A DNA stretch of 23,036 nucleotides from Pelargonium cotyledonis (lineage: Eukaryota; Streptophyta; Magnoliopsida; Geraniales; Geraniaceae): the NCBI GenBank assembly GCA_036897625.1, contig JAYMTA010000920.1, positions 1-23,036 on the forward strand. The letters are read 5' to 3'. Made by a program: the position numbers and the translations under genes. Below the pieces are notes generated by a model, which saw only the letters and a list, made by a program, of their open reading frames with translations, searched no databases and was not told the origin of the DNA. Positions 19,601 to 23,036 of the stretch are shown one piece after another (position 1 is the first letter of the stretch; every line of letters starts with the position of its first letter).

Positions 19601-21508
19601 CACTAGTCAAAAGTTCACTAGTTCATCAACTTGAAAACAATAATCCAAATTACGTTTCTCTAAGCTGTGAATCTCATAAAACACTTGACAAAAATCCACA
19701 ACTTCACCAACTCAATAAACAACAATCCAAACGATTTTCACAATCCGTACATCTACTTCGACCAAATTTGAGAGCACTAACCCAATGAATCTGATGGTCT
19801 TGCCGCTGTCGTCTTTGATGGGAGTGACGGTGAGAAGGTTCCAGAAAGGAGTTCCGTTCTTCTTGTAGTTGAGAAGCCTGCCACAGTAGCTCTTGCCATT
19901 CTTGACCGCGTCGCGTATCTTGTCCACTTCCTTCTGGTCTGTCTCTGGTCCTTGAAGAAAGCGGCTGCAACAGAATCCACCATCACTATCACTACACAGT
20001 TTCTACTCAGAAATTGAAACAGAAACCTCTTGGTTTTTGTTCTGTGCCCTAGCCTCCAGATCGGGAATGGCCCAATCTCAAACCCTAATTTGCTCATTGT
20101 CTGTTCTGATTTGGTACAGAACTCGCCGGAGATTCTCAATTTCTTTTTCTTTTTCTTTTTGGTTAATCACTCAGGTAATGAAGCTTAGCCGTTAAAACAG
20201 TTATTACATATAGAATAATATTTCATTTTAGTCCCTAAATTATCAGGCTATTAATTTTCTTCCAATTTTATAGCTTCAATTATACAATTTTGTTTACTTT
20301 TGTATAATTGAGATTACTTTTGATTTTACGTTGTTAAGAGATCGGCTAATAGAGTGGCTCATGCTTTGACTAAATTGGTTGATGTGGATTGTTGGTTGGG
20401 TCAGTCTGGTACGTCGTTTAGAACTGATTTGGTGTAGGCTGATTTTTAAGTAACTTTATTATCAGTTTTCCTATAAAAATACATATACAATTTTGCTCGG
20501 AGCTCAGTTATAGTTTAATCTCTTCACCATTACGCGTAAGTGTGTTTGGTCGGAATTTATTATTATTTTTATTTTCAATAGAGAGAAATGATGGGTTGAT
20601 GACCATGAGTTGGTCTCATGTCCTTCTCTAGCTACAACTAAGCATATTAACATTTTAGCAAATGTATGGTTGGCTTTTCTTGAAAATAATGTGTGGATGG
20701 TTTCTCTCGGAAAAAGGTTCCATTTATCACATCTACCAATCAATTCTCTATGCCAAATAATTAGGTGTTGGGACACCAACCTGAATTCATGGCAAATGCA
20801 GGTGCTCAACTATAAACAAAAAAAAGGTATTTCAAAAATGCAATGTATGTTAAAAAATAATTTATGAAAAAGCCCCAAAAAAAATATTTGTTTATAAAGA
20901 AATTAATAAACTTAATTGATTTTTCGTTTTGTTTTAGGTAATAGTTAATATAAATTGATTGTTTATTCATGTTAGTATGTTAAAATAAAATTTTGTTTTG
21001 AAACAACATTTTGAACTTACCAGTTTCTTCCGATGACTTCCTTGGGAGAAAAACCTGTCATGGTAAAGAACCCACTGCTAGCATACATAATTGGACAATC
21101 TGGTTTCGTAGCATCGGACACCACAAACGTTTGTTGCAATGTTGACAATGCGTGTTTAAGCTCTTGAGACACTCTAGGTATAAAAGATCCGCCTCCGTCT
21201 GATTCTTCCGACATTCTACTAGAGTCATTCCCGAATCTATCTGATGAAGAGTTATTTCTTCTATCTCCGTCTCCCGATGACCTTGTTACCGCCTTGAAGA
21301 TTCCATCTCCTACGTCAGTACTGTCCACCACTAAACCCCACTCCGCCGTTCTCTCCACGATGATCATTGCATCCCTTGGCGGCGCTGGCTTAGACGACTC
21401 GTCCTCGAAAGCCATCCACTTCTTGATACCAGAAGAGTTGGCGGCAGTTGGCAACTGATCATTTGTGTTTGATGTTGATCCTGAAGAATTTGACCTTAAA
21501 TTTTCCAT
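7664..21508 (-). CDS. PHOT2: phototropin-2, blue-light receptor Ser/Thr kinase, 22 coding exons, 925 aa
   Basis: PHOT2 senses blue light through FMN and drives phototropism, stomatal opening and the chloroplast avoidance response. It sits at the plasma membrane and also at Golgi and chloroplast membranes. Exons in transcript order: 21508-21021, 19964-19782, 19100-19009, 18937-18670, 18413-18197, 17277-17207, 16870-16764, 16530-16481, 16369-16265, 15823-15764, 15236-15147, 13982-13906, 12773-12689, 12567-12487, 11776-11673, 11139-11090, 10203-10097, 9899-9780, 9622-9571, 9088-8976, 8628-8488, 7780-7664. All introns are GT..AG and phases close at 2,778 nt. LOV1 is at 128-229 (Cys163), LOV2 at 404-505 (Cys439), kinase at 590-876 (Lys619, Asp715, DFD at 733-735), and the C-terminus ends DVDLF. 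The PHOT2 type is shown by [19 protein letters not shown] and [13 protein letters not shown]. From memory, Arabidopsis PHOT2 has 915 aa. The usual N-terminal SLEVFNPS-like motif is absent. No break was seen. Confidence 0.97.
7833..8248. repeat. tandem duplication in PHOT2 intron 21, copy A (with MITE)
   Basis: Copy A starts at CTTGATGTGTAAGC and contains GAGTTC, TTTAATATTCG, CAGGCTATCAAATTTG and then, after the Stowaway insert, TTTTTAAGGACC and a CCAGACCCC...GGTGGGAGTCTCGTGCA block. That block recalls the 3' part of some plant SINEs, but only weakly. Without the insert this copy is about 200 bp, close to copy B. Confidence 0.7.
7918..8131. mobile_element. degenerate Stowaway-like MITE in PHOT2 intron 21
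   Basis: The left end is TA then CTCGCTCTGTCCTAAAGTAA, and the right end read in reverse is TA then CATCCCAAAATAAGTG. The ends match the Stowaway pattern, with the right one shorter. The borders are set by the paralogous empty site in copy B (about 8326-8340), where ...AATA joins GCATTTTTAAG directly. The insert is about 210 bp with TA target duplication and no coding capacity. Confidence 0.65.
8249..8460. repeat. tandem duplication in PHOT2 intron 21, copy B (empty site)
   Basis: Copy B follows copy A head to tail: CTTGATGGCTAAGC, GAGTTCC, TTTAATATTTG, CAGGCTATCAAATTTGC, then TAATAGCATTTTTAAG with no insert, then CCAGACCCCACTATGG and GTGGGAGTCTCATGCA. It ends just before exon 21 (8488-8628). 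The copies differ at many points, so the duplication is old. Confidence 0.7.
10642..10858 (+). mobile_element. TRIM-like miniature LTR fossil in PHOT2 intron 16
   Basis: On the plus strand (antisense to PHOT2) there is a primer-binding site of initiator-tRNA-Met type, TGGTATCAAAAC, at 10642-10653, then about 100 bp with no coding sequence, a purine-rich stretch near 10741-10751, and a 3' LTR-like unit at 10752-10858 that starts TGTTGAAGTGTCTCACATTG and ends ACA. The left LTR cannot be recognised, so the element is broken. The size and absence of genes fit a TRIM. Confidence 0.55.
12774..13905 (-). other. PHOT2 intron 12 (1,132 bp)
   Basis: This intron splits the serine codon 603 (AG|T) just after the glycine loop. 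It is AT-rich and holds the 20-T run at 12930-12949. The open frames at 13127-13354 and 13851-14075 have no recognisable family. The second one also runs antisense through exon 12, so both look like chance. No transposon ends were recognised. Confidence 0.85.
12930..12949. repeat. 20-bp T run in PHOT2 intron 12
   Basis: There are twenty consecutive T on the plus strand, so A on the sense strand of PHOT2. It could be a mononucleotide microsatellite or the tail of an old retroposed sequence, but no SINE or LINE body was recognised beside it. Similar 16-bp runs occur at 604-619 (T) and 19361-19376 (A). Confidence 0.85.
14260..14420. repeat. perfect 76-bp direct duplication in PHOT2 intron 11
   Basis: Copies at 14260-14335 and 14345-14420 appear identical over 76 bp, from CCTTCTAGCAATAATG to TTTCTGATAGAG. 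A 9-bp spacer, AAAACCCGG, gives a period of 85 bp. Perfect identity in intron DNA points to a very recent duplication or to an assembly artefact. It contains ATAGATAGATA and no open frame of note. Confidence 0.95.
14525..14804 (-). mobile_element. TRIM-like miniature LTR element in PHOT2 intron 11
   Basis: Read on the minus strand: 5' LTR at 14734-14804 (starts TGTTAGAGTATAAAG, ends CTCTACA), then a Met-tRNA-type primer-binding site TGGTATCAAAGTC (14721-14733), about 135 bp of non-coding interior, a polypurine tract AATAGGGGG near 14584-14593, and a related 3' LTR at about 14525-14583 (TAGAGTGTAAAATTAATATC). The LTRs have clearly diverged, so the insertion is old. No target duplication was recognised. 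It carries no gag or pol and has the same orientation as PHOT2. Confidence 0.65.
16331..18235 (-). other. PHOT2: LOV2 photosensory domain of PHOT2 (exons 5-9)
   Basis: Residues 404-505 run from [13 protein letters not shown] to YFIGVQLDG, with the reactive Cys439 in [16 protein letters not shown]2 is the main light switch that represses the kinase in darkness. Just before it is the conserved [21 protein letters not shown] helix, and after it a Jα-like helix, about 506-525 ([12 protein letters not shown]). Four introns cut LOV2, against two in LOV1. Intron 6 splits the Arg codon just after Cys439. Confidence 0.95.
17722..18117 (-). mobile_element. TRIM-like miniature LTR element in PHOT2 intron 5
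   Basis: Read on the minus strand: 5' LTR at 18020-18117 (starts TGTTGGGCCGCAGTCCCACA), a primer-binding site with TATCAAAGC at 18008-18019, a non-coding interior with a polypurine tract ATAGGGGGGAG at 17811-17821, and a 3' LTR at 17722-17810. The LTRs share the order CCxACATGGA, GCCAAGTT, AGTTGGAxxGCAC and CTAAT. They have diverged considerably, so the copy is old. It has no gag or pol. It lies between the two exons that open LOV2 and does not touch the splice sites. Confidence 0.6.
19392..19754. repeat. three-copy direct repeat in PHOT2 intron 2
   Basis: Copy 1 (19392-19493) and copy 3 (19655-19754) share TTTCTCTAAGCTGTGAA, CACAACTTCACCAACTCAA, AACAACAATCCAA, ATTTTCAC and GTACATCT in order. 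A partial copy 2 (about 19601-19650) has TTCATCAACTTGAAAACAATAATCCAAA-like text. Copy 3 ends under 30 bp from the intron 2 donor next to the LOV1 exon. No terminal repeats were seen, so it looks like serial local duplication. Confidence 0.75.
19965..21020 (-). other. PHOT2 intron 1 (1,056 bp)
   Basis: This intron splits the LOV1 Cys163 codon. Besides the LINE tail it contains open frames on both strands at 20504-20867. The minus frame includes [12 protein letters not shown], which faintly recalls another RNase H tail, but the match is too weak to call. The rest is AT-rich. Confidence 0.85.
20333..20437 (+). pseudogene. LINE RNase H tail fragment in PHOT2 intron 1
   Basis: The plus strand encodes [20 protein letters not shown] then [14 protein letters not shown] and a stop. 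The RxANRVAHxL block is the hallmark of the RNase H-like domain at the end of plant non-LTR (LINE) reverse transcriptases and their host relatives. Only the last 34 codons are recognisable, upstream domains are missing, and no poly(A) tail is obvious. It is antisense to PHOT2. It could equally derive from a host RNase H-like gene. Confidence 0.55.
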
Positions 21509-21548
21509 TTTTTCAGGAAAAGAATCTTCAACACCCCGCTAGATAGCT

Positions 21549-22315
21549 ACAACACAAAAACAAAGTCATGTGCTTTTATATTAATGTTAGTAAAGATTAT
21601 ATATGAAAGAAAAGAAGAAGAAGCTAAATTCTTAACAAGATATACATATATAGGCCAACAATTTTGATATAAACCTAAATTGCCAACTTTTCCTAAAATA
21701 AATGAAGCACAAGCGTTGGAAAAGTTAGGACACCTAAAATAAAGAAGGGAAAGATCTCCAAAAACAAACAAAAATACAAGCAAAATTTGAAGAAGAAAAA
21801 GAAATCCAATTAGCATCTAAAAGTGATCTAAAAGCCACTCCTTTAAGCATTAAAATTAAAAAAATCGATGCAAATTAAATTCAATAATCGACTCTCGTAA
21901 ACACTAATCATTTTGTTCGTGAAAAATTTCAAATTCCAATAACACATTTCAATCACTAGAAAGAGTGTTAAATCGAGTCGTTTGAATTCACTCTAAATAG
22001 CCTCTCTTATTAAGACTTACAGCATATCACAAAACATTTTTTTTTCTTGGAAAATTCAAGATCAAGAAAAGCAGCTCACAATCATATATATAAAGTTCAT
22101 CATCAAGAACACACAAGAAAGAAAAAATAGCAAGAACTTCAAGAAAGTTAATGAATTCAAAAGACTTGGAAAACCCCAGAAACCAAATTCAGAAACAAAG
22201 AACTAGTTGAAGAAGATACATTAACTAAATTGACCAATCAACAAGAAGCTATGTGTATATATATATAAGTAATTAAAGCAAATAATAATAATCATAATTA
22301 CATACAAATTGAATT
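21549..22315 (-). other. putative leader intron of PHOT2
   Basis: The minus strand has a donor-like GTATGT at 22310-22315 and, at the other end, a T-rich tract ending TTGTGTTGTAG directly before 21548. That would leave about 40 nt of leader in front of the ATG. A 767-bp 5' UTR intron is inferred from these sites alone. A second possible acceptor is a few bases on (CTATCTAG). The AT-rich interior shows no gene. Confidence 0.5.
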
Positions 22316-22500
22316 GAAGCTAGAGTTCAATTATTATAAGTTGCAGAGAGGTTGTGAGGAAGCAATGCAGGCATTTGTGGAAGTGTTGATGATGGAGCTG
22401 TGAAAGAGAAGAAACCAATAGACACAAAGAAGATAACATCTACATGTCATAATAAATAGGACACGTACCCTACTCTTTGTTCCCATTGGATATCGACCCC
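22316..22500 (-). promoter_or_regulatory. PHOT2: PHOT2 core promoter and first leader exon
   Basis: On the minus strand there is a CCAAT box at 22485-22489, an ACGTGTC element (ABRE/G-box-like core) around 22460-22466, and a TATTTATTA TATA-like element at 22450-22458. Initiation would fall near 22420, followed by a pyrimidine-rich leader (TTTCTTCTCTTTCAC). The arrangement and spacing are typical, but each motif is short and unproven. Confidence 0.45.
22327..22374 (-). CDS. upstream ORF in the PHOT2 leader, 15 aa
   Basis: The minus strand reads ATG (22372-22374) to TGA (22327-22329), encoding MPALLPHNLSATYNN. It lies inside the likely first leader exon and closes 12 nt before the putative leader-intron donor, far from the main ATG. 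If transcription starts near 22420, ribosomes would meet it first, and it could reduce PHOT2 translation. No family is known to me and it may have no function as a peptide. Confidence 0.4.
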   Translation of the reverse strand: MPALLPHNLSATYNN

Positions 22501-23036
22501 TTTTTTTTGTGTGGATGTTTTAGTTTGTACGGAGTCATTGCCACCATAGATTTCTTTCCTCTTTTACTCCATGTTTTCTCCTCTTAAAAGAGAAAAAAAA
22601 TGATGGTAGGAAATCAGTACAAACGATGCAATAAGAACTTTTGAAATGGCCGACTAAAAGTGTCCCATATTGATATAGTATAAGATAAAGTGGTCGTACA
22701 TATTAATGTATATAAAACCATACTAACAAGATTTGGTATCGGAAATGGTTTTGATGTACGTGTAAAAGTTAGTTCAAGTGTATAGGGCAATTATGTGTGT
22801 GCGACCCTTTTTTGAATGAATGAATTCTTTTCATTGTAGCTAGGTCATGTTATAGATAATTGGATTTATATTTGATGCACCGTCGGTGTACTAGAGTTGT
22901 ACATCATCAGTGCACTATATCATGACACCTCTTCATATAATAATATAAAATTATATGGACTTATCAATAAATAGTTGTCTTTAAAGTAATAATTATCTAA
23001 TAAAATTAATAATATCTATTTTTTATATTTATCTTA
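22501..23036. other. upstream intergenic DNA of PHOT2
   Basis: No gene was seen. The stretch is AT-rich and includes an imperfect inverted repeat at 22876-22914. Distal PHOT2 control elements may lie here but cannot be picked out. Confidence 0.6.
22876..22914. repeat. imperfect inverted repeat (TGCACCGTCGGTGTAC type)
   Basis: The left arm TGCACCGTCGGTGTAC (22876-22891) and the right arm, in reverse TGCACTGATGATGTAC (22899-22914), match at 12 of 16 positions around a 7-base loop. Similar strings occur at the ends of some plant MITE and Mutator-like elements, so this may be the edge of an element running beyond the window. Confidence 0.4.

Larger units (their letters stand above)
19085..21127 (-). 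other. PHOT2: LOV1 photosensory domain of PHOT2 (exons 1-3)
   Basis: Residues 128-229 run from [20 protein letters not shown] to IRFIGMQVEV. The FMN-adduct cysteine is Cys163, in [16 protein letters not shown]1 binds FMN and supports dimerisation and the light sensitivity of the kinase. Its core is cut only twice: intron 1 (19965-21020) splits the Cys163 codon as TG|C, and intron 2 follows FIG. Exon 2 (183 nt, phase 2 at both ends) therefore carries nearly the whole flavin pocket. Confidence 0.95.

Noticed and set aside
19704-20139. Longer open frames on the minus strand over PHOT2 exon 2
   Set aside because: They read exon 2 in other frames or run into the introns. The frame giving [19 protein letters not shown] with matching splice sites is the real one.
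20504-20867. Open frames on both strands in PHOT2 intron 1
   Set aside because: Only a faint RNase H-like string (RKANHTFAK) on the minus strand, too weak for a gene or pseudogene call.
1-23036. CRISPR array, operon or prokaryotic mobile system
   Set aside because: The window has spliced plant genes throughout. The only repeats are plant transposon remnants and local duplications.

Overview
The window is plant nuclear DNA, almost certainly from a eudicot. It is AT-rich, it carries two intron-rich genes with GT..AG introns, and one encodes a phototropin, a photoreceptor family of green plants. Introns and flanks carry Stowaway MITEs, hAT-like MITEs and miniature LTR-retrotransposon fossils, as is usual in plants. 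The species cannot be read from the sequence.

Layout. (1) 1-336: promoter and leader of the first gene, with GGCCCA/TGGGCT boxes and an AT-rich TATA-like run. (2) 337-5341, plus strand: a 7-exon gene for the sigma subunit of the AP-1 clathrin adaptor (AP19 type), 161 aa. The first coding exon gives only the ATG, and a 3.4-kb intron follows directly. (3) About 5342-7180: the convergent intergenic stretch, holding one hAT-like MITE and degenerate sequence. (4) 7664-21508, minus strand: a 22-coding-exon phototropin-2 gene (PHOT2), 925 aa, joined here exon by exon with every splice phase agreeing. It has two LOV photosensory domains, each with its flavin-reactive cysteine, and a C-terminal AGC-VIII Ser/Thr kinase. 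The transcript probably begins near 22420, with a leader intron and a 15-codon upstream ORF. (5) About 22460-23036: PHOT2 promoter and upstream DNA.

The two genes converge. AP-1 sigma works in clathrin sorting at the trans-Golgi network. PHOT2 is a blue-light receptor at the plasma membrane, Golgi and chloroplast envelope. Nothing in the sequence says they act together, and the adjacency is best read as chance.

Both genes look intact. The unusual content is in the introns: three TRIM-like LTR fossils and a LINE RNase H tail in PHOT2; an old tandem duplication in PHOT2 intron 21 in which one copy holds a Stowaway MITE and the other keeps the empty site; an exact 76-bp duplication in intron 11; a three-copy repeat in intron 2; and a 0.4-kb duplication in intron 1 of the adaptor gene. 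I found no evidence of an undescribed gene system.
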